Counted from the first letter of the stretch, positions 7,953 through 15,505 are shown. The stretch is 15,644 bases of DNA from CAZKRU01 sp964555235 (GCA_964555235.1 CAZKRU010000089.1:1-15644); one strand, 5' to 3'. Notes: generated by a model not told the origin, from the letters alone. Translations and numbers: made by a program.

Positions 7953-9518
7953 ATGAAGAACTCCAAAGACTTCATCCTATCGAGAACTCTCCCCCTCTCG
8001 TTGATCCTCTTCGTCACATCGAGCCTCGCTGACGTCCAAGTCCCCGAGCTCTTCAGCGATCACATGGTCCTTCAGCGGGATCAAGAAAATCCCGTCTGGG
8101 GAACCGCCGATCCCGATGAAACCGTTACGGCGACGCTCGGCGATCAAGAAGTCCGCACCAAGGCTGATTCTGGAGGAAAATGGTCCCTCAAATTAAAACC
8201 CCTTCCCGCTTCTTTACAACCGTTAGAACTCAAAATCAGCGGAAAAAACAAACTCGTGATTCGCGATGTCTTGATCGGCGAAGTTTGGCTCTGCTCTGGA
8301 CAGTCTAACATGGGATTGGGCCTAAAAAGGGCCCACTACAACTCCGAAGATCTCACCCAAAGCAGCAACTACCCCCTCCGCTTTTTCAAAGTCCCCAAAA
8401 CTGCCTCCCACCAACCCTCTACCAACTGTAAATCTGAATGGATTCTGCCAGAACCGCGCCTCATGGAGGGGACCTCTGCGGTCGCCTATTTCTATGGAAA
8501 AGAGCTCTACGAAACACTAAAAATTCCCATTGGATTACTCATCTCCTATACAGGAAATACGCCCATCGAAGCCTGGATCAGCCTCGAAGCACTGCAAGGC
8601 AACCCAAATTTTCAACCCTTTGTCGCTGAATACGAAGAAGCAAAGAAGCGCCCGATCACGATCACCACCTCTAACAATGATCTGGATCCCCCCCCTGCGG
8701 ATGCACGAGCCGGAACAAAAGGAGGAAGCAAAAAAGACAACCAAGTCTCAACAGTTCTCTACAACGCCATGATCCATCCCCTTCAACCTTACGGAATTCG
8801 CGGAGCGATCTGGTACCAAGGGGAAAACAACGGCCGCAGTCCTGAAATGGCAGAGCAATATGCGCCTCTCTTATCGACCTTGATTTCCAGTTGGCGTCAA
8901 CAATGGGGACAGGGTGACTTCCCGTTTCTCTATGTTCAGCTTGCAGGCTTTAAAGGCGGAACCAATTGGCCCTGGCTCCGGAATTCTCAACTCAAAACCT
9001 TAAACATTCCAGCCACAGGAATGGCGGTGGCGATTGATATCGGCGAAGAAAAAAACATTCATCCCAAAAACAAAAAAGAAGTTGCCCATCGATTAACCCT
9101 TGCGGCACGTCATCTTGCTTACCGTGAAGATCTCGTCTACTCCGGCCCCTTGTACGAATCGATGACGATTGTTGGGGACAAAATCACCGTAAAATTCAAA
9201 CACCCAGGCAGTGGGCTTTGTGTCGGCAAAAGCTCGAAGGAGAACGCCCCTCCCGCGACTTCAACCGATGGCTTGATCGGTTTTGAAATTGCTGGGAGCG
9301 ATGGAGTTTTTGTTAAAGCAGAGGCGTCCATCATCGGAGAAACAATCGTCGCTCAAAGCAATAAAGTCCCGAACCCAAAGTCCGTCCGATATGGCTGGGA
9401 TGGCTTTCCGATCGTGAATCTCTATAATAAGGAAGGACTTCCCGCCTCGCCCTTTACGACCGAAGAATCCAAAATCTCACTGAACTCCAACCTCGTTTTT
9501 GGAGAAAAAAACCAATGA
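7953..9518 (+). CDS. Secreted sialate O-acetylesterase family protein (SASA domain)
   Basis: The product has 521 residues from ATG 7953, chosen because it opens a signal peptide (residues 1-26, ending SSLA before DVQVPELF). The open frame extends upstream into the preceding gene but has no sensible start there. The family's landmarks are in order: LFSDHMVLQRD (34-43), a beta-sandwich to about 100, GEVWLCSGQSNM (109-120) with the catalytic Ser118, GAIWYQGENNG (284-294), and AIDIGEEKNIHPKNK (360-374) with the likely catalytic His370. These enzymes remove O-acetyl groups from sialic acid or plant and algal glycans, typically in the periplasm or outside the cell. The length is usual for the family. 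It is separated from the preceding gene by 73 nt carrying a copy of the 18-nt motif, so it may have its own promoter. The exact substrate cannot be told. Confidence 0.93.
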   Translation: MKNSKDFILSRTLPLSLILFVTSSLADVQVPELFSDHMVLQRDQENPVWGTADPDETVTATLGDQEVRTKADSGGKWSLKLKPLPASLQPLELKISGKNKLVIRDVLIGEVWLCSGQSNMGLGLKRAHYNSEDLTQSSNYPLRFFKVPKTASHQPSTNCKSEWILPEPRLMEGTSAVAYFYGKELYETLKIPIGLLISYTGNTPIEAWISLEALQGNPNFQPFVAEYEEAKKRPITITTSNNDLDPPPADARAGTKGGSKKDNQVSTVLYNAMIHPLQPYGIRGAIWYQGENNGRSPEMAEQYAPLLSTLISSWRQQWGQGDFPFLYVQLAGFKGGTNWPWLRNSQLKTLNIPATGMAVAIDIGEEKNIHPKNKKEVAHRLTLAARHLAYREDLVYSGPLYESMTIVGDKITVKFKHPGSGLCVGKSSKENAPPATSTDGLIGFEIAGSDGVFVKAEASIIGETIVAQSNKVPNPKSVRYGWDGFPIVNLYNKEGLPASPFTTEESKISLNSNLVFGEKNQ

Positions 9519-9592
9519 ACCTCCCCAACCTCTCGCAGCAAAAGAAAAGGCTTTCGACCATTTCTTGGCTACGGTACATTTTATAAAACGTT

Positions 9593-11746
9593 ATGGACTC
9601 CACCCCAGAAAATCCCGACAAGACGCAGTCGAAAACAAGTCCTCTCCAAACCGAAGCAGCTCTCCCCGCCATTACTTCTCCAAGCTGGCTTTCTCGCAAT
9701 CGGAGCGGACTCATCCTCTCCGCCCTTTTGATCGGAGTAACCCTTCTTCTCGGCATCATCTACGACATGAAATTAAAGGAACGCTCCGACTGGGGTAATC
9801 CGCTCGTGGACGAAAACTTCGAATCGCCCGGGTGGGAAAAAAACTGGATCCTCTCCAGTAATCGCTGGATCGTTACCAACGGACATCTTCAGGCAATCGA
9901 AAAACCGGCAAAGTCAGAATCCATATTCTATAAGCAACAAGTCTCCGCCCCTGTGGCCATTGAATTTGACTGCCTCGTTCACAAAGAATACATCAACAAC
10001 GATCTGACCGGCGATCTCTCCGTGGTCTGGTCGGAGGGGAATGACGTCAATGATTGGGCCTCCTACACCATGCTACAACTCGGCGCCTATAAAAACCAAA
10101 TCTCCCTCATCACACAATTTCGAACGGGAAAGTATTCAAGTCAGACGATTCTCTCCATGAGTGAGTTCGTCGTAGAAGATGGAAAAACGTACCATGTCCG
10201 TGCGGAAATCGAGGGGACCCATATCCGAATCCTCTGCAATCAGCAGCAGATTATGGAGACCACCACCCTCTTTCCCCTGACCTCGGGTCACATTGGACTT
10301 TGGCTCGGCAGTGGATTTGCCGACAAGCGATATGACAACCTCAAAATTAGCTCCAAAGGAATGGCCGAAAAACTCCCTGCCACAATCATTGGCGATCATT
10401 ACTTCCAAAGAAAACAATACGACGATGCTGCTCGTGAATATGGTTTAGTGACAAGATCCCGAATGAGTGCCGAGATGATGGAGCAAGCCTTCTACAAGCA
10501 AGGGCTTTCGTATTGGCTCGGAAAACACCCGACCGAGGCGCTCGAAGCTTGGAAAAACGTTACCAACCCCACTCTGCGACTTGACTCCCGTCTTCATGTT
10601 TTACGAGGTGAATTCGAAAAAGGCAATCTTGACGTTGTCATTAAAGAACTCAAAACCCTGACTTCAGAATTCCCTTTTGAAAATACTCCCTTGATCCGAA
10701 TTTTCTGGGGCCAATGTGCCGTCCTTCTCCCGGACCTTTATTGCCTTAAAAGCGATGCAGAACAATTCCTTGGCCTTGCCGACTTCACGAAGACTCCATG
10801 GAGTGAGTGTTCGAGCGGCCTTTACAAAATCCTCATGGAACTCGGAGAGTATCAAAAAATCGAAGCGGAACTGAAACGCCTCCCTTACACCGGCGCAGGC
10901 TACCTCGTTCAAATGGGCGAATATGAGAAGGCGATTGAACTTTTTCCCAAAAACGTCCCCTTCAAAAAGCAGGCATTCCTAAGCCAGAAGAAGTTTGCAG
11001 AGCTAAAAAAGGCCATGCCCTATGATCAATCCGCTGGCGCTGACATTGAGTTCTTTGAGAAAGGCGTCGATGAGGCCATCAAGAAATTCCCCAATGACCG
11101 ACAACTCAACATGATTAAATTTCTTTCAGAGGGCAATCAAGAAGGCATTCTTCAGAAATATCTAGAAAATAAAAACTACGCGATTTACCCCTACCTTTGG
11201 TTGGGCGAGTCAACCGATCTTGCCTCCAATACAATTCTCGACGAAAGAACAAAACTTTTTGGAAAATATCACCAAGCTTTTTGGAATTATACTCATGGAA
11301 ATCGCGAGCAAGGCTATCAGGACTATTTTGTAAATCAGCGCTGGATTTCAGAGCGACTCATCATGCCTCCTTGGTTTGAACAGTGGATCCTCCCCGCTTT
11401 TCTCACCCTAGACTCCGGGGACAAAGCTAAAGCCACTGGAATGCTTGAAGCTTTTCTGAAAGAACCCAAAAACCAATTTCTTCATGAACAAGCCCCTTGG
11501 CATTTTATTCAATACCTCTTGGGAAAAACCACCGAAGAAGCCTTTCTCGCGCAACCTCGCAAACTTGATCTTAACGCTCGGCTTCTTTTAGCCAAAGCCA
11601 TTCGATCGGAATTAGAAGGGAAGCCGCAAGATGCCGTTCCGTACTATGCGGACTATCAAAAGCTCCCCATCAATCAAAAAATCCTTGCGGTCATGCCAAG
11701 TAAATTTGTGGAGTGGAGAGTGACAACCCTGCCCCCTTCCCCCTGA
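9593..11746 (+). CDS. Membrane-anchored protein: beta-sandwich domain plus TPR-like repeats
   Basis: The product has 717 residues of unrecognised function. A ~35-residue cytoplasmic tail precedes one transmembrane helix at about 38-57. Residues ~70-255 look like a concanavalin/LamG-type sandwich similar to DUF1080-like domains: DENFESPGWEKNW, VAIEFDCLVH, KTYHVRAEIEGTHIRILCN, SGHIGLWLGSG, YDNLKIS. From about 262 to the end the protein is alpha-helical with TPR-like stretches, for example HYFQRKQYDDAAREY, AFYKQGLSYWLGKHPTEALEAW and QMGEYEKAIELFP. No kinase, protease or hydrolase motif is seen. The sandwich and repeats should face the periplasm. It starts 74 nt after the esterase stop, with an AT-rich TATAAA at 9582-9587 but no paired -35 box and no Shine-Dalgarno sequence. 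A glycan- or protein-binding scaffold is possible. Confidence 0.8.
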   Translation: MDSTPENPDKTQSKTSPLQTEAALPAITSPSWLSRNRSGLILSALLIGVTLLLGIIYDMKLKERSDWGNPLVDENFESPGWEKNWILSSNRWIVTNGHLQAIEKPAKSESIFYKQQVSAPVAIEFDCLVHKEYINNDLTGDLSVVWSEGNDVNDWASYTMLQLGAYKNQISLITQFRTGKYSSQTILSMSEFVVEDGKTYHVRAEIEGTHIRILCNQQQIMETTTLFPLTSGHIGLWLGSGFADKRYDNLKISSKGMAEKLPATIIGDHYFQRKQYDDAAREYGLVTRSRMSAEMMEQAFYKQGLSYWLGKHPTEALEAWKNVTNPTLRLDSRLHVLRGEFEKGNLDVVIKELKTLTSEFPFENTPLIRIFWGQCAVLLPDLYCLKSDAEQFLGLADFTKTPWSECSSGLYKILMELGEYQKIEAELKRLPYTGAGYLVQMGEYEKAIELFPKNVPFKKQAFLSQKKFAELKKAMPYDQSAGADIEFFEKGVDEAIKKFPNDRQLNMIKFLSEGNQEGILQKYLENKNYAIYPYLWLGESTDLASNTILDERTKLFGKYHQAFWNYTHGNREQGYQDYFVNQRWISERLIMPPWFEQWILPAFLTLDSGDKAKATGMLEAFLKEPKNQFLHEQAPWHFIQYLLGKTTEEAFLAQPRKLDLNARLLLAKAIRSELEGKPQDAVPYYADYQKLPINQKILAVMPSKFVEWRVTTLPPSP

Positions 11747-11768
11747 ATCACAGGCCTGCAAACAGCTC

Positions 11769-12767
11769 TCAAAGCACCGTAGAACGCCTGACAATCAGGC
11801 GGGGCGGAAGAAGCTTGGATTCCACCGGCAGCCCTTCAATCTTTCGCCTAAGCGCCTCAATGGCAGCCGCCGCGGTTGCCTCCATTTCGGCCGTTACCGA
11901 TGTCAGTGGAATCAGTGAATTTTCAGAAATCGGTGAATTATCGATTCCGACCACTTTGGGTAAATGAGAAATCGACATTCCATTGCCCACCAGCCAATGA
12001 ATCGCAGCGGCCGCCTGCGCATCCGATCCAGCCACCAATCCGTCAAAAACGACTCCCGTGGCACATAGCTTTTGAATGCATTCCAACCCATCCTCATACC
12101 GGTATCGCTTCGTATCAACAATCAAACCTTGATTCATGCGGATGCCGCCTTCCCGGAGCGCTCGACGGTAACCATGCAGTCGGTCTTGATTGCAGTTAAA
12201 ATGAGCGATCCGAGTACAACCAATCTCGAGAAGATGTTTTGTCGCCAGATACGATTGCATCTCGTGATCCACTTCAAAATTTATCACGCCTCGATTTCCA
12301 GGGATCGCATGAAAGGCGCAAATCACCGGAAGCCCATCGTGCTCGATTTGCTTTAGACTCGTCATGAGCTCCAGATGCGGGACCCCCCCGACAATCAGGC
12401 CATCAACCTCTCGTTGGAGTTTCCTCGTGCAAGCCGTCAAAAATTCTTCATCTCTCTCAAAAAAACGGAGCCAGAGTCGAAGATTGAGATCCGAGAGGCA
12501 ACGGGAGATCTCTTTGATAAAGCATTCGGTCAGTCCACTTCCCCGAGTTCCGATATGATGCAGGAAAACACCAATAATCCCTTTTCTTCCGCTTTTGAGA
12601 GCGAGCGCCTGCCGATTGGGTTGATAATCAAGCTCCTTCACCCGCTTCAAAATCGCTTTTCGGGTGGCTTCTCCCACCCGAGTGGTCCCCATACGGCCAC
12701 TGATCACTCTTGAGACAAGTGTGTGCGAAACGCCCAACTCTGCGCCAATTTCCTTGAGGGTCGCCAT
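11769..12767 (-). CDS. LacI-family transcriptional regulator
   Basis: The product has 332 residues from ATG at 12767-12765. The N-terminus MATLKEIGAELGVSHTLVSRVISG is a typical LacI helix-turn-helix, followed by the hinge segment KAILKRVKELDYQPNRQALAL and the periplasmic-binding-protein-like ligand domain (KGIIGVFLHH, DGLIVGGVPHLELM, FDGLVAGSDAQAAAAI, KVVGIDNSPIS, PPRLIVRRSTVL). An in-frame ATG at 12782 would add MGIGN. I prefer 12767 because the family usually starts there, GGGA lies 9 nt upstream, and the predicted transcription start falls at about 12783. The gene converges on the gene at 9593 with a 22-nt gap and diverges from the PEP-CTERM gene. Such regulators usually sense sugars and bind palindromes with a central CG; motif copy 3 at 12890 has that form. 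The ligand is unknown. Confidence 0.95.
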   Translation of the reverse strand: MATLKEIGAELGVSHTLVSRVISGRMGTTRVGEATRKAILKRVKELDYQPNRQALALKSGRKGIIGVFLHHIGTRGSGLTECFIKEISRCLSDLNLRLWLRFFERDEEFLTACTRKLQREVDGLIVGGVPHLELMTSLKQIEHDGLPVICAFHAIPGNRGVINFEVDHEMQSYLATKHLLEIGCTRIAHFNCNQDRLHGYRRALREGGIRMNQGLIVDTKRYRYEDGLECIQKLCATGVVFDGLVAGSDAQAAAAIHWLVGNGMSISHLPKVVGIDNSPISENSLIPLTSVTAEMEATAAAAIEALRRKIEGLPVESKLLPPRLIVRRSTVL

Positions 12768-12789
12768 ATTACCGATTCCCATGACTGGC

Positions 12790-12819
12790 AGTATACCACA
12801 GGAGCGATCCCGACGACAA
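12790..12819 (-). promoter_or_regulatory. Extended -10 promoter of the lacI-family gene
   Basis: On the minus strand, TTGTCG (12819-12814) is followed after 18 nt by TGG-TATACT (hexamer 12795-12790). This is a good extended -10 (TGn) promoter. The expected start of transcription is about 12783, at the upstream ATG of the regulator. The transcript would therefore be leaderless from ATG 12782 or carry a leader of about 15 nt before ATG 12767. Confidence 0.6.
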
Positions 12820-12829
12820 TGACTTCGAT

Positions 12830-12848
12830 TGAGTAAACCGGTATCTCA
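12830..12848. promoter_or_regulatory. Imperfect 19-nt inverted repeat in the lacI divergent region
   Basis: TGAGTAAACCGGTATCTCA pairs at six of nine symmetrical positions, with TGAG/CTCA arms. It lies just upstream of the lacI -35 box and upstream of the divergent gene. It could be an operator for the adjacent regulator, but it does not share the sequence of the 18-nt motif. This is a weak call. Confidence 0.2.
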
Positions 12849-12872
12849 TTCTTCAGCCCATCAAATCTTAGA

Positions 12873-12900
12873 TTGACAAGATTGGCAAGTGATTTATCGT
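12873..12900 (+). promoter_or_regulatory. Promoter of the PEP-CTERM protein gene
   Basis: An exact TTGACA (12873-12878) is followed after 16 nt by TATCGT (12895-12900), which matches four of six -10 positions. Transcription would start near 12907, about 13 nt before the ATG at 12920. The -10 box lies inside motif copy 3, so a bound repressor would block this promoter. Confidence 0.5.
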
Positions 12901-12907
12901 GTAATCA
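12890..12907 (+). promoter_or_regulatory. 18-nt motif, copy 3 (LacI-type operator candidate)
   Basis: TGATTTATCGTGTAATCA has perfect TGATT/AATCA arms and a central CG, as in many LacI-family operators. It matches copy 1 at 15 of 18 positions. It overlaps the proposed -10 box of the PEP-CTERM gene and ends 12 nt before its start codon. The lacI-family gene starts about 120 nt away on the other strand. Confidence 0.5.
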
Positions 12908-12919
12908 TCGGCATTTACT

Positions 12920-14410
12920 ATGAAATACTCCTCTTTTGGGCTTTTCACGCTCTGCCTTTTTACTTTTGGATTACCGACGATCTCCCAAGCCACGATTGTA
13001 ACTTGGACCGGTTCATCCAACGGGACCTGGAACCTCATCGCTTCGAATTGGTCCGGAAGCGCAACGTCAAAGTTTGTGAATGGCGACGATGTCATTTTTG
13101 ACGATTCCGGCCTCGCGACAAATCCGACCATTACCATCCAAGCCGCCGTCACTTCAGTAGGTGCCGTGACGGTTTCCAATAGCTCAGGTACCTTTTCTTT
13201 TTCGGGGGTCCTTCCCGGAAGCACCCTCGCGAAAAGCGGCGCAGGCATCTTAAGCTTCACGAGCAACACCTCGCCGACTTTTTCTAGTGGAGTGACCTTG
13301 AGTGCAGGAACTCTTAATCTCAGAAGCAGCTTCGTTTCGAACGTGAATGTCACTGGAAACGCAACGATTGGTTCCAGTTTTGATGGAAGCCTTACACTGA
13401 GTGGTGCCTTCACCGGTAGTAGTGATCTGACCCTCACTCCCTTCAGCGCATCGAGGAACCTACAATTTGCTGGAGATATGAGCGGTTTTTCTGGAAAGAT
13501 TAAAAGCGCTGCAGATGGTAATCTGACCTTTAACACCAGCGCGCTGAACGTGGCAACTGCAAGTGTCGAACTCAGCGGCAATACCAACCTTCAAGGAGTT
13601 GCTACAGGAACGCTGCAGATCGGTCAAATCACGTCAGGAAGCTCCAACGGACTCGCTAAAGGATCTAACAATGGAACCCTCACTTTCGAAGTTGGCGCCT
13701 TAAATAATACTTCATCCATTGCTGGAGTGATTACCAATAACGGCTCCGGCATTACCGGAGCCACCGTACTCCTCACGAAAGTGGGAACCGGAACTCTGAC
13801 GCTCTCTGGCGCGAACTCTTACACAGGAGCAACGACCGTGAACGCCGGAACACTTTTAGTGAATGGAAATCAAAGCGCCTCGTCAGGAGCCACGACGGTC
13901 AAGTCAACCGGAACTCTGGGCGGAAGCGGAACCTTAGGGGGCGCCGTCACGTTAGAAAATGGTTCCTCTATTGCTCCCGGCGATACCGGTCTTGTCGGAA
14001 CTCTTACGGGAACGAGCGTTACCTGGGATTCAGGCGCTACGTTTAAATTCGAACTCGGGGCGGCAGGCGCCAGCATTGCCTCACCCGGAACTTCTGATTT
14101 TCTCAGCCTCTCCGGATCGCTCCTCAAAGGCGCCTCGGGCGGAAGTGGTTTTACTTTTGACTTCCTGAATACCGGCAACGTCGGAGTCTACAAACTCATC
14201 AGCACCACGGGAGGCTTTGGAACCTTTGTCATCTCCGACTTTAGTGCCTCCAATTTAGCCAGTGGGTCCACTGGCGCCTTCACCATTGATACCAATCAAC
14301 TTTACCTGACGGTAACCGCCATTCCTGAACCAAGCTCCTACCTCCTTTTGGGATTCGTCGGACTTGGATTCTTCCTTGCTCGAAGATTTCGCCACCCTAC
14401 GGTAAAATAG
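12920..14410 (+). CDS. PEP-CTERM protein with autotransporter-associated beta-strand repeats
   Basis: The product has 496 residues. The signal peptide covers residues 1-24 (ending ISQA, before TIVTW). The mature N-terminus has the WTGSSNGTWN..SNWSG module also seen in the left-edge protein. The middle is a G/S/T/N-rich beta-solenoid. At about residues 287-316 there is a textbook beta-strand repeat (GTGTLTLSGANSYTGATTV, then NAGTLLVNG). The C-terminus is a full PEP-CTERM signal: PEP at 469-471, a hydrophobic segment to about 486, then ARRFR. In this system an exosortase removes the tail and the protein is released or anchored at the surface, often with exopolysaccharide; no exosortase is encoded here. 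ATG 12920 has no Shine-Dalgarno sequence. The esterase gene follows after 8 nt, so the pair is probably one transcript. Confidence 0.93.
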   Translation: MKYSSFGLFTLCLFTFGLPTISQATIVTWTGSSNGTWNLIASNWSGSATSKFVNGDDVIFDDSGLATNPTITIQAAVTSVGAVTVSNSSGTFSFSGVLPGSTLAKSGAGILSFTSNTSPTFSSGVTLSAGTLNLRSSFVSNVNVTGNATIGSSFDGSLTLSGAFTGSSDLTLTPFSASRNLQFAGDMSGFSGKIKSAADGNLTFNTSALNVATASVELSGNTNLQGVATGTLQIGQITSGSSNGLAKGSNNGTLTFEVGALNNTSSIAGVITNNGSGITGATVLLTKVGTGTLTLSGANSYTGATTVNAGTLLVNGNQSASSGATTVKSTGTLGGSGTLGGAVTLENGSSIAPGDTGLVGTLTGTSVTWDSGATFKFELGAAGASIASPGTSDFLSLSGSLLKGASGGSGFTFDFLNTGNVGVYKLISTTGGFGTFVISDFSASNLASGSTGAFTIDTNQLYLTVTAIPEPSSYLLLGFVGLGFFLARRFRHPTVK

Positions 14411-14418
14411 ATTCCAAC

Positions 14419-15240
14419 ATGAATGATCAGAGCCTCGTCGACGTAAACGCCGCAAAAGACTCTCCGGTCGGCCAACTGTATCTCTACAAATCCGTTGGAG
14501 GGCAGAACTTAACGCTTTACGTCCTCTCTCCCACTTCAAATCCTCTCAACCCAAAACGTCCCGCCATTCTTTTCTTTCACGGAGGCGGTTGGACCAAAGG
14601 AAGCCCGAGTCAATTCAACCAGCAATGCCGTCATCTCGCATCGCGAGGAATCGTTTGCATTCAAGTTCAATATCGATTCCTCGACTTGGCAAACCCACAA
14701 CCGCCCCTCGTCTGCATCCAAGATGCGAAAACCGCCATGCGTTGGGCTCGGAGTCATGCCCAAGAACTGGGGATTGATGTCGATCGAATCGCCGCCGCCG
14801 GAGGTTCCGCAGGAGGGCATTTAGCAGCATGCACCGCACTTCTGGAGTTGATTAACGAACCGACGGACGATCTCACTCTTTCCGCCAAGCCACAAGCCCT
14901 ACTCCTTTTCAACCCAGTCCTCGACAACGGTCCTCAAGGCTATGGATATCATTTATTTGTCGCACGACACCAAGAGCTTTCCCTCTTCGAAAAAATCGAC
15001 TCAAAATGCCCACCGTGCGTCATTTTCCTTGGTACAGAGGATAAGTTAATTCCCGTGGAAACAATGGAAAAATTTCAAACCGCCATGCAAGAAAAAGGCG
15101 TTCGCTGCGATCTTCACCTCTATGAAAAGCAAGCCCACGGCTTTTTTAACTTCGGAAGACCTGACGGAAAATTCACCGAAACTCTTGCCGAATGTGAGAA
15201 ATTTCTCATTTCGCTTGATTGGATCCCTCGCCGCGCTTAA
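14419..15240 (+). CDS. Alpha/beta-hydrolase esterase (Aes / BD-FAE-like)
   Basis: The product has 273 residues with the complete catalytic set of the alpha/beta-hydrolase esterase group: oxyanion motif HGGGW (54-58), nucleophile elbow GGSAGG with Ser130, acid Asp208 in GTEDKLIP, and His240 in KQAHGF. The family cleaves short-chain acyl esters, often acetyl groups on xylan or other polysaccharides. There is no signal peptide, so it is probably cytoplasmic, in contrast to the secreted SASA enzyme at 7953. It starts 8 nt after the PEP-CTERM gene, an unusual partner for an intracellular esterase, and lacks a Shine-Dalgarno sequence, so translation may depend on the upstream gene. The natural substrate is not known; a short acetylated saccharide imported into the cell would fit the context. 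Confidence 0.9.
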   Translation: MNDQSLVDVNAAKDSPVGQLYLYKSVGGQNLTLYVLSPTSNPLNPKRPAILFFHGGGWTKGSPSQFNQQCRHLASRGIVCIQVQYRFLDLANPQPPLVCIQDAKTAMRWARSHAQELGIDVDRIAAAGGSAGGHLAACTALLELINEPTDDLTLSAKPQALLLFNPVLDNGPQGYGYHLFVARHQELSLFEKIDSKCPPCVIFLGTEDKLIPVETMEKFQTAMQEKGVRCDLHLYEKQAHGFFNFGRPDGKFTETLAECEKFLISLDWIPRRA

Positions 15241-15287
15241 CGAGAACTCCTAAAAAAGATCAAAGGATGTGTTGAAATACTTCGCGG

Positions 15288-15349
15288 TGACTTCTTAAGT
15301 CAGATACCTCCAGCAAAGCTGGAGGCTTGAATTTTCCCCTCAAAGGGGA
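15288..15349. repeat. Three consecutive perfect hairpins (IS200/IS605- or REP-like element, or terminator)
   Basis: Hairpin 1 is TGACTT-CTT-AAGTCA (15288-15302). Hairpin 2 is CCTCCAGC-AAA-GCTGGAGG (15307-15325), a strong 8-bp stem. Hairpin 3 is TCCCCT-CAA-AGGGGA (15335-15349). The gaps are 4 and 9 nt, and all loops are three bases. Hairpin 2 is followed by CTTGAATTTT, so it could end transcription of the esterase operon. The compact series also resembles subterminal hairpins of IS200/IS605 elements and REP sequences, from memory. No transposase is present in the window. Confidence 0.5.
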
Positions 15350-15480
15350 GTGTAAATCCGCCATCCATCCTCGCGCAGAAAACCTTCTGAAAGAAAAATC
15401 TCATCTGCCGGAGGCGTCATTGGTTTGGTGCGGGGGCAATGGGGGGCACAATCGCAGGGGTCGCCGAGAAATTTGAAAAC

Positions 15481-15505
15481 CTCTGCGTTCTCTGCGAACT
15501 CTGCG
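15481..15505. repeat. 9-bp tandem repeat (CTCTGCGnn x3)
   Basis: CTCTGCG occurs three times at exact 9-nt spacing (15481, 15490, 15499), separated by TT and AA. Read on the minus strand it encodes the repeating pattern AE-F-AEN-AE. Similar short runs occur scattered in many environmental bacterial genomes; that recollection is not checked here. Confidence 0.7.

Noticed and set aside
12868..13587. Minus-strand open frame of 239 codons antisense to the PEP-CTERM gene
   Set aside because: Its Val/Pro/Leu-rich product is the usual antisense shadow of a Gly/Thr/Ser-rich repeat gene, and the plus strand has a signal peptide, repeats and a PEP-CTERM tail.
15432..15460. Possible G-quadruplex (GGGGG, GGGGGG, GGGG)
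   Set aside because: Only three G-tracts are close together; a fourth requires splitting the six-G run, and no gene context supports it.
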